A stretch of DNA of 64,000 nt. It comes from Rhizophagus clarus. Lineage: Eukaryota; Glomeromycota; Glomeromycetes; Glomerales; Glomeraceae. Numbering within the stretch: the stretch's first letter is position 1; every line of letters starts with the position of its first letter. Where the stretch lies: the NCBI GenBank assembly GCA_015698045.1, contig BLAL01000169.1, positions 868,001-932,000 on the forward strand. Direction: 5' to 3'. A program made the position numbers and the translations under genes. A model generated the notes under the pieces. The model was not told where the DNA came from, searched no databases, and saw only the letters and a program-made list of their open reading frames with translations. Of this stretch, positions 11,307-22,820 are shown in pieces.

Positions 11307-12519
11307 GATAATATCAAATAGATGACTAGTAAATGATCGGTAAAATGATTAGCAATAATGTGATAATATAAGGATGTCCGCCCTGTTCGCAGATATACAG
11401 TACAATCACTGCATTAAATATTTGTTATGCGACTTACACAATCTAATATGACGTTTAAATGGTTTCTCTGTCAAAAATTTTTTCTTTATGAAAACAACTT
11501 TTAAATCATGAAAGAACTAATACATCGAAACAACAAAATTATACCCCACCAACATTTACTTTCCGAGTCCTCCTTTGAACAACTTGTATCTTACAAAGAC
11601 GCATTTATAATCCTAATTAAGACTTCAATAGACATTCTGTGGATCTAAATAAATGTCTTTCCCGAAAATATCTTTGTTTACTTATTTCAAAATGAAGCCT
11701 TTTTAGATATAATTCAGCATTATAAAATATTGTTGTATGTTTAAAGATGAAGCAGGGAACTGAGATTAAAGCAAATTCTAAATTATGAACATTGGAATTG
11801 TCGTCAGGATCCAAAGACAAATACAACCGGATACGTACTTTTTGTGAATTATGAGGGAGTTTATAGAGTTATTTTTATCTGGACACAAAATGAGTTAGTT
11901 GAAAATGACTATGCAGTACAATTACTTGCACTTTTACAACTGATTCGGAAGAATTTGTTGATGAGTAAGTATGAATGTAAATTTTTAATTATAATTAAAG
12001 CAATTAATTAATTTTAGTAATTTTTTTTTAATTAGGAATAGAATAATATCAAGTCAAGAACATCAACCTAAAAACCATATGTTAACTCACAACAAAAATT
12101 CTCTTGCTTCTTGTAATATTAATAATAATCAATCAAACCCATCATGATATAGACCTATTTTACCACATTTCCCTCTTCAATAATTAGTTTTAAATCAATT
12201 TTAACTAAAGAATGACCATTCTGTATTATGTCTACTGTATACTGTATGTGGTATTACAAGATCAAGATTTTATTAACATATATTTTACATTTTACATATC
12301 AAATATTAAAAGAATTTTTGCTGCTGTGGATAATTTTACTTCTTACCTATATAAAAATTACTTTACAAATAGTTAAATTATAAGTTATTGATCGCTATTT
12401 TTAAAAAAAATGAAATTTTATTTTTAAATTTATTTGAATATACTTGTCAACCATCATCTTGTATACTGTATTAATAATATTTCTTACATGCTATTTCGTT
12501 CAGAATATCATTAATTAAA
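11307..12519. other. Non-coding AT-rich stretch
   Basis: The small frame on the minus strand at 11617-11826 has no recognisable domain. No repeats or RNA genes seen. Confidence 0.5.
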
Positions 12520-12980
12520 TAAAAAATCTGCTTGTTCAAATACTAGAATATCATGGACAACCGGCTTTGTTTTTTTGCCACCTCCATTTGTAGTTCCTCC
12601 AAAAAATAATTTAATATTTTAATAATTTAATATAAAGATTAGATTTAATTCAAAAATAAATAAATAAATAAATATATCTGTTCATGATTTTTTTTTTTCA
12701 GCACTACATGTTGTAAATAATCTAAGTGAAAGTCTCTTGTCCCTTAACCGGCGCAAAAAATAAGTATATGCATTGAAAATATGCATATGTGGCGTCACAT
12801 CATTTTTTCTTTATAATCCTAGAGTTGCTGCTGCAATATTTATTTGACCTATAATAGGATAACAAAATGTTCTTACCCAGTTTTTTGCATCCTCTTTAAA
12901 TTCTAGGATTTCTTCATCAGCATGAGATGATTTTCTTAAAATTTTATATAATCGATAAAATTCATGCCATAAATTTTCAA
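12520..12980 (-). pseudogene. Relic of a transposon-encoded protein
   Basis: On the minus strand three consecutive blocks read as one decayed protein. 12978-12817 gives ENLWHEFYRLYKILRKSSH and on to WVRTFCYPIIGQINIAAATL; 12810-12702 gives NDVTPHMHIFNAYTYFLRRL and a Leu/Arg-rich continuation; 12612-12520 gives FFGGTTNGGGKKTKPVVHDI. These pieces, in this order, match my memory of a repeated Rhizophagus protein with a VTPYMH motif and a GGTTxGGGG end. Frame changes and stops separate the blocks. A further readable stretch at 13620-13560 (LPSRPAWLTLTTILAAIIHG) may be more of the same protein. Confidence 0.45.
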
Positions 12981-15955
12981 TATCTATTCCACGCGATCCA
13001 TTTTACAATTGCTGCTATATATAACAATATCATATGGAGATGGACCAAAGCACAATAACACGACCTATCTTGTTATCTTGTGGATAAAGTATTTATAGAG
13101 ATATTGACTATAATTTACTTATTAGTATAAATTTTCTAATAAAACGATCGAAAAAATTCTTTACTATTCGTATCATTCATTTTATCTTCAAAATTATAAC
13201 TGAGCATCACCAAAATAAATTTTAACTATATATTTCTTTTTCCTTAAATCAAATTTAAAAGAACGGTTTTATTAAAAGTTTCAACAAAACATTCAACGTT
13301 TCATTATTATAATAAATCTCGTATAGGTATGCGTATTATATATTTTGGAATGTTTTCTTTCCAATCCCATTTCATTAAAATATTTCACGTTTCTTCTAGT
13401 ACATTTTCAACATTCCTGAATTAGACCAAATAAATGGAAGAGATTTTTGTCAACCCGATAATATGATTTCAATCGATATAACATGCACAAGTTGAAGAGC
13501 AGTTGCGAACAAAAAAATTTATAATGGCCAATAATTTGCAACTACGTCTAATCCATGAATAATTGCTGCTAAAATGGTTGTTAAAGTTAACCAAGCTGGC
13601 CGACTAGGTAATCCTTTTACGTCAGTTCTTATTTTTCAGGATTTCTCCTAATTATTTCTACTAAAGTTATAATTATAATTATTATTTATAATGCAGAATA
13701 TGAATAGTTGCAAACAAATTGCAAAGTTATAAGAAATGAATGCGGCTTGATATGATTTAGTAAACATCATCGTTTTCTTAATCCTAATCCTACTTTAAAA
13801 TTTTAAAAGTAATCTCACTAACCCCGCTACGTTATCGTTCTCACTACAGTATCTGCTGACTTCTTCGAACGACCACCAGAAATACCCCTTTAATTTTAAG
13901 ATTCGCAGAAGAAATCTTCATTTTTGCGTCCTACATCTTTTTATGGGATCTTGACGAAGAATCTTCGATTGCTTCTTCTTTTGATAAAGAGGAATGTTCT
14001 GACAATCGGAATTCTTGGGTGATCTTGTACGAATGACATCCTAAAGCTTACAACCGATCTACCTTAGCTATTTTGAGGATTTAATGGTGGTGATCTAGTA
14101 TACATCATTTTCGTTTTAGATCACGTGTCACCCCTATGACATGTACGTATATTATTTATTTGTCATTTTGGTATTTAAACACTTCAAAATTTATAAAGGG
14201 AACAAATAAATTCGTATTTATGACGCACCAACAAATTAACTTGACCTGGTCACACGGTTGCTATAATAGTATTATAACTGATAATTTCGGTCAACGTTTG
14301 CATCAATTAAAAGAGCTTTTATGATTTGTTATCTAAATTATCAAAATACTATATTTTTAAATTTTATATTTGGCTTGTCATATTACCATAACTATAATAA
14401 GTAAATTGTTATTGGTCATGCCTGATGAAATTGACTAAAGTAATATAATATGTATATAAAGAAACAAAAGTCCTGGGCTCGCCGCCCCTCTTTTAATCAT
14501 TACAAGTAGCAATAAAGTGATTGTAGCCGTATGATAAAATGATATTTCAAAGAATTGAATATTGAATGTTAAATAATTTAATATTATTTTTATTTTAAAA
14601 TCAAAATTTGTACATGAAGAGATATTTTTGTTTGATAAATTTGGTATCTAATACATGAATATAGTAAAATTATTCGTAAGGATTTCTTTTGTAAAATAAA
14701 AATAAATTTATAATTTCAAATACACGAAATACACGGTTAAAGTTATTGTGTCACATATCTATTCCAAATCACTTTCAAATTCATAAGCCACTTATAAAAT
14801 GTGGATCATTTGTTTGCCTAATAAATCTAATAAAATCACTAAATTAGTTGATCAAGAGATTCGTAATGATTTGTATAAACCCAAGAACATAAGTTTACAG
14901 CTACACAATTTAAAAACAACTGGTATTTTAATTCAAAAGAAAAAATAATAATCAAGTAAATATATAAAGCAGCCAAAAGCCAATTTATTAAAAAAAAAAA
15001 AGAGAAATTTAAAGGAATTGCTCTCTCAAAATTTTATTACACTCGATTGCAAAATACGTAAATTTCAAAAAAGAATTTGATTAAAAAGTTTGGTAAACCA
15101 AAACGTACACTTAACAATTTATCACAGACATCCAAATATCTATTAAATCTTTTATCATTAAATAATCGTAATAAAATGTAGCTAGCAAATTATCTCCTTT
15201 TTTTGCTTGAAAATTTTATTATAAAATCGTATTATTATCTTTCAACAAAAACAAGGTCCGATCTTAAAATACGAATAATTTTATAATTTGTATATTTTGT
15301 AACCTTTTTTTTGGAATAATTTGTGAGGTATATTTGGGAATACTTCCAGAACGATAGCCTCAATCAACGTTGTTAAAAAGGTAAAGAAAGGTAAAACTTT
15401 TATAATACTAATAATATTGTCACTATTGTCCCAGGTTGCATAATTAATTAATTAGCTTGATAATCGTTATTTAATTTTTTTAGAAAATATTGCACAAAAA
15501 TTATTTATAATATTACGTAATTTATTTATATGAACTTCATTTATCTTTATTAGAAAAAAAAAGAAAATAAGCTAAAAAATCTCTTAAATTTGCCAAAATT
15601 TTGCAACAAAAATATCTAAAATTCGAGAAAATATGAATACAAATTTATGAGATAGAAAAATTTTGAAAATCGTTAAAATTTGCAAAATCGTCGAATCTTT
15701 ATAAGTTATCGATATATATGTTACAATAAAAATAAAAATGAATTTGTTATAATAAAAGAAGAAAATTTGTCATAATAAAAGAATGAAATAAAAGTTTATT
15801 TCAATCTTAAAAAAAAAAAATCTTAATTGTTAATATAAACTTAAGTGTTAAAATTGTATATTGTCTCGGAAAGTTAAATTTTATTGAAAGGGATACCATA
15901 AATCCCACCTAAAGGTAAAATCGAAGATTCGAAGCTTCTATCATCCATGAAAGCT
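12981..15955. other. Non-coding stretch, possible scattered relics
   Basis: Apart from the short minus-strand readable piece near 13560-13620, I find no supported gene, tRNA or repeat. Small open frames (for example 14136-14324) lack domains and are judged chance. Confidence 0.5.
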
Positions 15956-15987
15956 AGTAGGCACCTTCTTATAAGAAGATGCCTACT
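15956..15987. repeat. Near-perfect 32 bp palindrome
   Basis: AGTAGGCA, C, CTTCTTATAAGAAG, A, TGCCTACT: two arms with one mismatched pair and no loop spacing. It would extrude as a cruciform or be transcribed as a hairpin. Confidence 0.8.
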
Positions 15988-16756
15988 TATAATTATAAGG
16001 ATATCTACTTACGTTATAAGGTGATCTACTTAGTTGTATTGATATCTTCTTACTCGTTTTCTGGGTTCCAAGCCTTTTCGGTCGTTTATTTAGCTATTGT
16101 TGTTTTCCCTCTTCTACGTTCATTTGGAAGTCTATTTTGTTATCGTGTTTCTTTTGGTTCCATACCTTTTTGGTCGTTTATTTGGTCACTGAACTTGTTG
16201 CTATTCTGTACTATATTTTGCGATCTGTTTGGCTATCATTTTTTTCTGGTATGCTGGCTGGCTTTTATTTATCGTTTTGAATGCAGGCGGAAGGGTGCCG
16301 ATTCTTTGGTTACTGGGACTTTTTATCCTCGAACAGTTGGCGAGATTTTTCCCTCACGGCCGTTAGTGAAATTTCAGTCACATGATTTCCCTTATCTGAG
16401 GTAAACAAAATTTCAGGTACGTCGGGTGGCGCAGTAAATTTGGGATTGATTTTGGCTGATATTATGCATAATTTTGGCTGATCTTTTGGACACATAATTT
16501 GAGGTTCCAGCTTGGTACCATGGTAGTGACCTGATAGCTACCCTGGAGCTGTCATGGAACTGTTATGGAACTGGTAGTTTGCCAGCTTGGATGTCGAGTT
16601 GTTATATCTAAGTATCTGGCCAAAATTGTGGAATAATGCTGGCCGATTTGTACTGCGCCTTACTGTGCTGGTCACGTGACTTTCACTGACCCGCGGGTCA
16701 GAGAATCCAAAATGCAAAATATAAAAAACCCATAAACAAGTTAACAGGTTTCGGCA
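15988..16756. other. Unannotated stretch with an imperfect direct repeat
   Basis: A hydrophobic open frame (15979-16404, + strand, 141 codons) has no recognisable domain. It contains two diverged copies of about 40 bp around CCTTTTCGGTCGTTTATTT (near 16072) and CCTTTTTGGTCGTTTATTT (near 16165), which may explain the frame. I do not call a gene. Confidence 0.4.
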
Positions 16757-17033
16757 TAACCCAACTATTGCCCATTAGTTGCCAGTATATGTATGCCAAT
16801 TTTGCGTCTGTGGTTGGAGGTGCGATTTGTATTATCTTGGCTTGACCTATTTGATTGCCGGATGTGCACCATCTTGCAACCTTATTATTGCCTATTCATT
16901 ACCGGTACATGTATGCCAATTTCACGTCCGAAATTGGAGATGTGATATGTATTATTATAGCCAGCCCATTTGATTGCTAGAAGTGCACCATTTGCGACCT
17001 AACTATTGCCTATTAGTTGCCAGTATATTGGCA
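16757..17033 (+). repeat. Tandem repeat of about 125 bp, two full copies plus a part
   Basis: Copy one starts near 16757 (CAACTATTGCCCATTAGTTG), copy two near 16880 (TTATTATTGCCTATTCATTA), and a third partial copy near 17003 (AACTATTGCCTATTAGTTGC). The copies have diverged by point changes only. The small open frame across them is a by-product. Confidence 0.85.
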
Positions 17034-17536
17034 GGATGTTGTAAGCACTTCTGAGGTCCGATTATGATCTAAATTAGGTTGGGTCATGAGTATACCATTT
17101 TTTGGGCGTCCCTATGAAAATTCTCTGTCCCTATAAGAAAAATTCATAGGGACGCTTATAGGGACAATCTCGATATCATTTTTGGGCTTCTTAGCTTGAT
17201 TTATTGAGTTCTTTATTACTTGTCCCTATGTCTCTATGAGTCCCTATGAAATATAAAAGTTTTAGGAAAAAATTCGACTTTCCTATGGTATTCTTATAGG
17301 TAAATATAGTCATGTATATGGTTGATATAATTGATATAATTGATATATGATCGATGTATGGTATAAAAATAAAAAAAAGGTAAAGAGTTCGAAAATTCAT
17401 AGGAAATCATAAGGACATAAGGACGGGTAGTAAAAATCCCTTTCCAGAGTTCCAATATTGTCAAAAAAGATACTTATAGCGTCCTTGTTAAGTTTTTTTA
17501 CCATCCCTATAAATTTTTCATGGGGCCAAATTTTTT
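17034..17536. other. Spacer with recurring GTCCCTATGA words
   Basis: GTCCCTATGAA/CCCTATAAG-like words recur on both strands between 17100 and 17520. No gene supported. Confidence 0.5.
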
Positions 17537-17863
17537 CTAGGGACAACTTTCTAAAGACAACTTTCTAGAAACAACTTCTTGCAATAGTTTATCAAGAGCC
17601 TGTTCTAATGCTTCTGGTGTTTGCCCATCCCGAAACATTTTATCCATCTTCTTCTGATGATAATATGCTTTCGAATGGGATTTATTTACATGCAAATTAC
17701 AATATCCATATTTTGATGCTGTCGGTCTTATACACTCATCTTGTTTGCATAGAGCTCGCTGGCACCTTTTCCAGTGAATATGACATCCTTCTGGTCGCGT
17801 ACTTCCACCTCCACAGACAATCCCTTCATCGGAGAGATACTGGCAAATGTATTTACTTCCCAT
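17537..17863 (-). CDS. Small Cys/His-rich protein (108 aa)
   Basis: Intron-free, starting at ATG 17863. Residues 5-62 carry a regular Cys/His series (YICQYL, IVCGGG, EGCHIHWKRC, ALCKQDEC, GYCNLHVNKSH) that looks like two zinc-binding loops. A basic stretch and an amphipathic helix (EALEQALDKLLQEV) follow. I recall similar short 'RPEGCxxHWK' proteins as recurrent in arbuscular mycorrhizal fungi, with no known function. It is divergent from the primase-helicase gene, with 120 bp between the starts, so a shared promoter is plausible. DNA or RNA binding is only an inference from the zinc-like pattern. Confidence 0.6.
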   Translation of the reverse strand: MGSKYICQYLSDEGIVCGGGSTRPEGCHIHWKRCQRALCKQDECIRPTASKYGYCNLHVNKSHSKAYYHQKKMDKMFRDGQTPEALEQALDKLLQEVVSRKLSLESCP

Positions 17864-17983
17864 TTGATATTATTCTCGGTTAATCTTTTGATGTCTATAA
17901 TATTATTTATTTTTATTTTAAACTTTTTTGTTGGGGTATTATACCGAAAGGGTATATTAGACAATATATCTGAAATTTTTACT
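17864..17983. promoter_or_regulatory. Divergent intergenic promoter region
   Basis: The 120 bp between two divergent starts contains GTATATTAGACAATATATC about 20 nt before the rightward ATG (17984), and AT-rich sequence with TATAATATTATTTA toward the leftward ATG. Promoter function is inferred. Confidence 0.4.
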
Positions 17984-20900
17984 ATGACCAAACAATCCTC
18001 GCTTTCAGAGTTCTTTGACGCCTCTGCCCCATACTATTGTAGATTTAAAGCCTCCGATATAGGTGCATCTCTATATAAAATTCGAGATGATAGTGTTAAA
18101 CCAAGGCATTTCCTTGGTGCAGACAATGCGGATGAAATAGAAGCTATACTAACAGAGCACGAGGGTCACTCCTTACACGAAATTATTGATGGAGATGAGC
18201 CACTCCGTCCTGTTATAGACTTTGATTTGCTAATAAAAGCATTAAATGCTATTACCCCCAAGCTTTCAAGCTGTCAGGCAAAAAATTTACTTTGTCGCGC
18301 CTTTAGAGATACTTGCCTAGAAATATTTCCAGAATGGAATAAAGAAACTATGTCTATTGCCGAAAGTAGTGATGAGAAAAAAATATCTCTACATGTCTTA
18401 ACTTTCGGCATGAGACTTTCAAATATCACTAAGGTTTCAGCTTTCACCGAACTTGTTCGCAAGAAACTTCCAGCAGGATTACAGAAAAAAGGGATAATTG
18501 ATAATATAGCAAATATAGGTTCTTTCAAATCTTTCTCCTTACGAATGCTTGGAATGCCCAAATATGATAAAAAAATAGACAAACATGTTCGTATAAAAAA
18601 AGTTATTCGTCCAAAAGATGGATCTATCTTTGACTTTATGATTCGTCCACCAAATGATGATTCTAGAGTCATTGACAGTCCTCTTTTGGTTGTTCCAGAG
18701 TCAGAAGTTAACAGATGTTCGAAGGAAAATAATGATACAAGTAGCGAAACTACCCAGGCTGATTTTGATTTTGTGAAATCGTTACTTGGGAGGAACAGTA
18801 TCGAAGGGTATACTCTCTCATTCCCCTCAGATAACATTCCAGACTTGTTTCCATTAACTTACAACTTCCTATCACACTGCCCAATATGTGATCGGGAACA
18901 TGAAAGTGATAACGGATATATCTTACGAAATAAAAAAATATATAGATTTTATTGTCATCGTGCAAACCATGAAAGAGAACCTGGAACTAGAAATCCCTCA
19001 GTAAAACTTGCTCCTAGTGAGACAGCTTTGAGCCGAGAAAAAAACCTTTCAGCTCCAGTAAGATTAGAGCAATCTAGAATTTTAAACCCGAATGATTGTT
19101 TTGTATGGTGGAATTTAATATGTATGTGTACTTCGGGTAAGAAATTCTCTCGTGCTGAAGTTTATGAAGCTATCCAGGCAACAGTAGCCCATATTTCAAA
19201 AGATAAACCAATATGGCTATTAAAACATAAAGATTCGAAAAATGGGCTTTATTTTGGTATGGGATCTGAGCTAAAGATTGCTAAGTTTGAGATTAAAATA
19301 ATCGAATATGGAGGCGAAGCAGTAAAGTTAAAATCATTAATAGACCAGGCAGTTATTAAAGGTCTAATAGTTTACGAAGATTTTGATTTCCTTCCATATC
19401 CCATAAACATTCATCAACCAGCTACGGATTTCTTTAACCTTTTCTTAGGATTTTTGGCTAAGCCAGCGCCAGAAATTAATAAAGAAATTATGGATCTGAT
19501 TCTTTGGCATGTAAAGAACGTAATCTGTAATGGGAATGAAAGGCTTAACGAATATATCTGAAACTGGTAGGCATATTTAGTGCAGAAGCCAGAGAAGAAG
19601 CCCTGGACTATCTTAGTTCTTAAATCAACATTTCAACAGTGCGGAAAAAATATCATTACTGATTTTATTGGTGACAAAGTCTTGGGGTCACACCTCCATT
19701 TCGCAATGTCAGATTTGGAAAAAATTCTCAGACGATTTAATAGTACCATTCAAGCTCGAAAGTTTATTGTTATGAATGAGACTGGGATGTCCAGTGGGGA
19801 ATGGCATAGATTTAACGGACATCTCAAATCACTTATAACAGAACGAATGGTAGCTATAGAACGCAAAGGCCTCGAAACTATACAAATAAATGATTATGCT
19901 GGGTATATGGTTACAAGCAATCAGGATGCACCACTCAAAATAGACATAGGTAATTCTCGTATAGTCTGTTTTGATGTCTCTGCATGCTGTAGAGGTAATA
20001 TACCATATTTTGACCGGCTAGGAGATATTTTAGACCATCCTGATGCACCGGGAGTAGTCATGTCATACCTTCTTAGTCGTGATTTATCAAATTGGAGTCC
20101 AGGTAAAATTCCTGCAACTAAGATGAAGATAGAAACAATGCGAGAGCAACTTCCCAATCCCATTCGATTTATAATTGATTATATTACAACTTTGCCTGAA
20201 AACCAGATTAGCAGGTTTGGCTGTGAAAAAGTATACCAGGATTATCTCGAGTGGTGCGAATGTAATGGGGAAAAGCCATTAACTAGTAAGGTCGCTGGAA
20301 AGAAATTTTCATTAATTAGTATTGATCAGACACATTCACGAGATAATGGAGTAAGAGTATATCAGTATATACTTGACCGCTCCAAGATCGTAGCCAAGCT
20401 CTGTGAATCTGGTTTAGGTGATATGGAAGAATTTTCCGATACACCTCAAGATGAGTTGCCGGCCAATGAGGCCACAGACATACCCATATTCAATGTCCCA
20501 GAAGTCCCGTCTAATACAATACCAACCACACCCTCCAAAGAAAAAATTGTAGCCTCTCCTAGTAAAAATAAGAAGGCAGATAAACAGGACGATTCGACCC
20601 AGAACCTTTTCGACTTTGTGGCAAAAGATATACACGCTCCGGTCGCCTCAACAGGTCCTGAAGGGACCACATCTGGCACATCTGAGACTTCCAAATCACC
20701 TGAACCAGTAATCAATGAACCAGAGACTTGTAAGCCACCCAAGCCTAGTAACGAAGTATCATCTGCCATTCTTCTGAATAGAGCCCAACGAGAACAACGT
20801 CTTAGAAAGTGGGCCATCAATCATGGCAAAGATCCAGACGTATTCGTGACTATTACAGAAAAAGATATCAGACTATCTCATGAATATAGGGACAGGATGA

Positions 20901-21109
20901 TGTCGGACGTAGATGCCGTCGATTTTGCGAAAGAAGATGGTATGAATGTAAACGATATATTTTATATGTCTAGGAGAGAAAGGCTAATAAGTGAAGAAAT
21001 ATATCTCCGCAACTTTGAGAATGCAGGTAAGCCCCAGACATATGTTTATGACGATGAGGAGTGGCAAAAGGGTATTAGCATACTTCAAGAGAACGGTCAC
21101 CTATGGTAG
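17984..21109 (+). pseudogene. D5-type primase-helicase with two in-frame stops
   Basis: A single frame of 1042 codons (ATG at 17984) interrupted only by TGA 19559-19561 and TAG 19568-19570. Order: an archaeo-eukaryotic primase-like part (PVIDFDL acidic motif near residue 75; SLHVLTFGMRLSN; IDNIANIGSFKSFSLRMLG), a zinc ribbon (CPICDREHE near residue 300), then the region before an SF3 helicase, where the stops fall. After them come a degenerate Walker A region (STFQQCGKN, lacking the usual first Gly), a Walker B-like FIVMNE, the sensor region (GYMVTSNQDAPLKI), a winged-helix-like tail (VYQDYLEWCECNGEKPL) and a Ser/Pro-rich linker with a charged C-terminus. Such proteins start replication of nucleocytoplasmic large DNA viruses and related elements. 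No intron removes both stops without deleting conserved sequence. An upstream in-frame ATG at 17774 overlaps the divergent gene and is unlikely. Confidence 0.8.
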
Positions 21110-21358
21110 GTTTGATATCGACAAGAAATGACAAAAAATATAAGCATACTCAGCGCAAGTGCAGAGAATGGTATGCTTTGGTAAAGAGCGAATAAGAAGC
21201 CGGTTAATAGGTAAGGTGCTTGGGTAAGAGGGTCTTTTTGTTCTTTACAATTAGGCGATATATAAATCCAAATTATTATTATTTTTTTTTTCACATATCC
21301 TATCTATCTGCAAATTTCAAATTGGCCGTAAGACAACATCAAACTACTTATCGTTGGC
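21110..21358. other. Intergenic spacer
   Basis: Short spacer with a T run at 21281-21290; no feature beyond possible promoter AT words. Confidence 0.4.
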
Positions 21359-21895
21359 ATGTCTACTAAAGTAACCATTCCAAAGACCCAAAGGAAACCC
21401 AAAGCTAATGACTTTAAATCAATTCTAGAGCGGTTCTTAGAAAAATATAACTTATCTACCGAGTCCAGCCCAGAACAACTGAGCGAACATAATAAAGAGC
21501 TTGGAGCTTCATTACAGGATTGGATGGCCTGTAAATGTGTTAAAGATCTCCTAACCTGACGTAAATATAATAAAGAGAAGAAAGAGGCTCTCCTACCCGA
21601 TAAGAGAAAAGAAAAACTGACAATAGAGAAAAGGGCGGAATATTGTGCTAAAGCCGGCAATAAGTGGGTCATTTTCTGTCATAATATGGAATTGGGACCA
21701 AAAAACAATAATAAAAAAGAAGTTATAGCATCCGCCTTGCGCTAATATCGATTTCGTGAGGAATTAGTAAAAGCCGGGGTGGAGCCCAAGATTATTGATA
21801 CCTATGCCAGAGATCCAGCTCTTATTCAGCAATCTAATAAAATCCAAAAAGAGCGCCGACAGCTACGTGAGCTCTTTGATGAAAATGATCGATAG
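21359..21895 (+). pseudogene. Hypothetical charged protein, two in-frame stops
   Basis: One frame of 178 codons from ATG 21359 to TAG 21893-21895, interrupted by TGA 21557-21559 and TAA 21743-21745. The frame stays open and equally charged on both sides of each stop, with helical Lys/Glu-rich content (KEKLTIEKRAEYCAKAGNKW; KIQKERRQLRELFDENDR). I do not recognise the family. It sits 250 bp after the primase-helicase on the same strand. Either it decayed recently or its stops are read through. Confidence 0.5.
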
Positions 21896-21944
21896 ATCAA
21901 AGGAGTTTATTAATTTTATTTTTTCGCCCAGGCAAGATATAGCA

Positions 21945-21952
21945 TATATAAA
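21945..21952 (+). promoter_or_regulatory. TATATAAA-like motif, 11 nt before ATG
   Basis: TATATAAA directly precedes AGTATCGTAAAA and the ATG at 21964. It is part of a recurring motif in this gene block. Confidence 0.5.
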
Positions 21953-21963
21953 GTATCGTAAAA

Positions 21964-22377
21964 ATGGTAACTGACCAAAACCACTCATCTGATAGTGCAC
22001 CCATTGAGCAGGAAGTATCCAGATATGAGAAAATTGCTAAGCGGATTGCAGTTATGGATAGTGCGCTTTCTGAAAAAATGGGGGCACTGGATGAAAAAAT
22101 GGATAACTACTATTCCGAGTATAAAAAGTCAGTAAAAAGACTGGAAAGAGATGTAAGATTCTTAGAAGATGAATTGGAAAATCTGGACGAATATGTAGTG
22201 GAAGATCTGGATGAATGTGTGGATAGGGAAACTGTGGTCGACTTAATTCATGAAATAGTTCCCTCGCTTATTGGTAAAAAAGGGTCAAGAGGCGCTGTGT
22301 TAAGAAAGAGTGAGAATATCCCTCATAAGCAACGAAGGAAGGCACGACCGAGAAAGGTTAAGCAGATTGTAGTTTGA
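21964..22377 (+). CDS. Coiled-coil protein with basic tail (137 aa)
   Basis: Intron-free. Residues 20-80 form a strong heptad-like coiled coil (MGALDEKMDNYYSEYKKSVK, then LERDVRFLEDELENLDEYV). The last 35 residues are very basic (HKQRRKARPRKVKQ), which could bind nucleic acid or act as a nuclear signal. No family recognised. It lies in the co-directional run between the primase-helicase and the F-box genes. The start is fixed by the TATATAAA motif just upstream and the lack of an earlier in-frame ATG. Confidence 0.65.
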   Translation: MVTDQNHSSDSAPIEQEVSRYEKIAKRIAVMDSALSEKMGALDEKMDNYYSEYKKSVKRLERDVRFLEDELENLDEYVVEDLDECVDRETVVDLIHEIVPSLIGKKGSRGAVLRKSENIPHKQRRKARPRKVKQIVV

Positions 22378-22432
22378 AGTGGGTTGAGTCAGGCACTTTG
22401 CATATTTTTTCAGTCAAAGTTATTAAGTTTAG

Positions 22433-22440
22433 CATATAAA
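22433..22440 (+). promoter_or_regulatory. CATATAAA motif, 8 nt before ATG
   Basis: CATATAAA followed by TAATCAAA and the ATG at 22449; same arrangement as the neighbouring genes. Confidence 0.5.
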
Positions 22441-22448
22441 TAATCAAA

Positions 22449-22742
22449 ATGGAAAGTGATCAAAAGCATCTAACAGCCTTAACCAATATCCCGCCCAAGT
22501 CTACTTCATCTGAGAGTAGTTCATCTAAATCAAGCTCATCCGAGACTAGTTCATCTGAATCTAGTTTGTCATCCGAGAGTAGTTCATCTGAGTCTAGTTC
22601 ATCATCTGGAAGTAGTTCATCTGAATCTAGTTCCTCATTCGAGACTAGCTCATCTGAATCCGGTTCATTTGATTCTGATATTGATGAAATAGTAAAGATA
22701 ATTAAGCATCAAAGGATTCGGAAACAGATCGGGAAGCGCTAA
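22449..22742 (+). CDS. Ser-rich low-complexity small protein (97 aa)
   Basis: Intron-free. Residues 18-76 are almost entirely Ser with regularly spaced Glu, Lys or Thr (SSESSSSKSSSSETSSSESS), encoded by an 18-bp-like imperfect repeat (TCATCTGAGTCTAG and variants). It ends in a short basic segment (IVKIIKHQRIRKQIGKR). It is presumably disordered and a possible phosphorylation target; no family assigned. It sits 70 bp after the coiled-coil gene. The repeated coding sequence argues for expansion by slippage. Confidence 0.55.
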   Translation: MESDQKHLTALTNIPPKSTSSESSSSKSSSSETSSSESSLSSESSSSESSSSSGSSSSESSSSFETSSSESGSFDSDIDEIVKIIKHQRIRKQIGKR

Positions 22743-22812
22743 AGGGGAGTTTTAGAAGAAGAATACATATCATCCATTCAGAAGATTTTTTCTGATTGAA
22801 AGATATTCTAAC

Positions 22813-22820
22813 TATATAAA
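22813..22820 (+). promoter_or_regulatory. TATATAAA motif directly abutting ATG
   Basis: TATATAAA ends at 22820 and the ATG is at 22821. A classical TATA box cannot act 30 bp upstream of a transcript that includes this ATG, so this is either an initiator-like element or the protein starts downstream. Confidence 0.5.

Noticed and set aside
15979..16404. 141-codon hydrophobic open frame
   Set aside because: No recognisable domain; overlaps a palindrome and an imperfect direct repeat, and codon use looks like plain T-rich DNA.
16779..16973. 64-codon Cys-rich frame
   Set aside because: It spans two copies of a 125 bp tandem repeat and its regular cysteines come from the repeat.
17774..17983. Upstream in-frame extension of the primase-helicase (ATG at 17774)
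   Set aside because: It overlaps the divergent Cys-rich gene, lacks conserved sequence, and a better placed ATG with a TATA-like word exists at 17984.
19500..19580. Intron removing the two stops of the primase-helicase
   Set aside because: Possible GTAATC...TTTAG or TGCAG boundaries would delete conserved coding sequence around NGNERLNEYI; plain nonsense is simpler.
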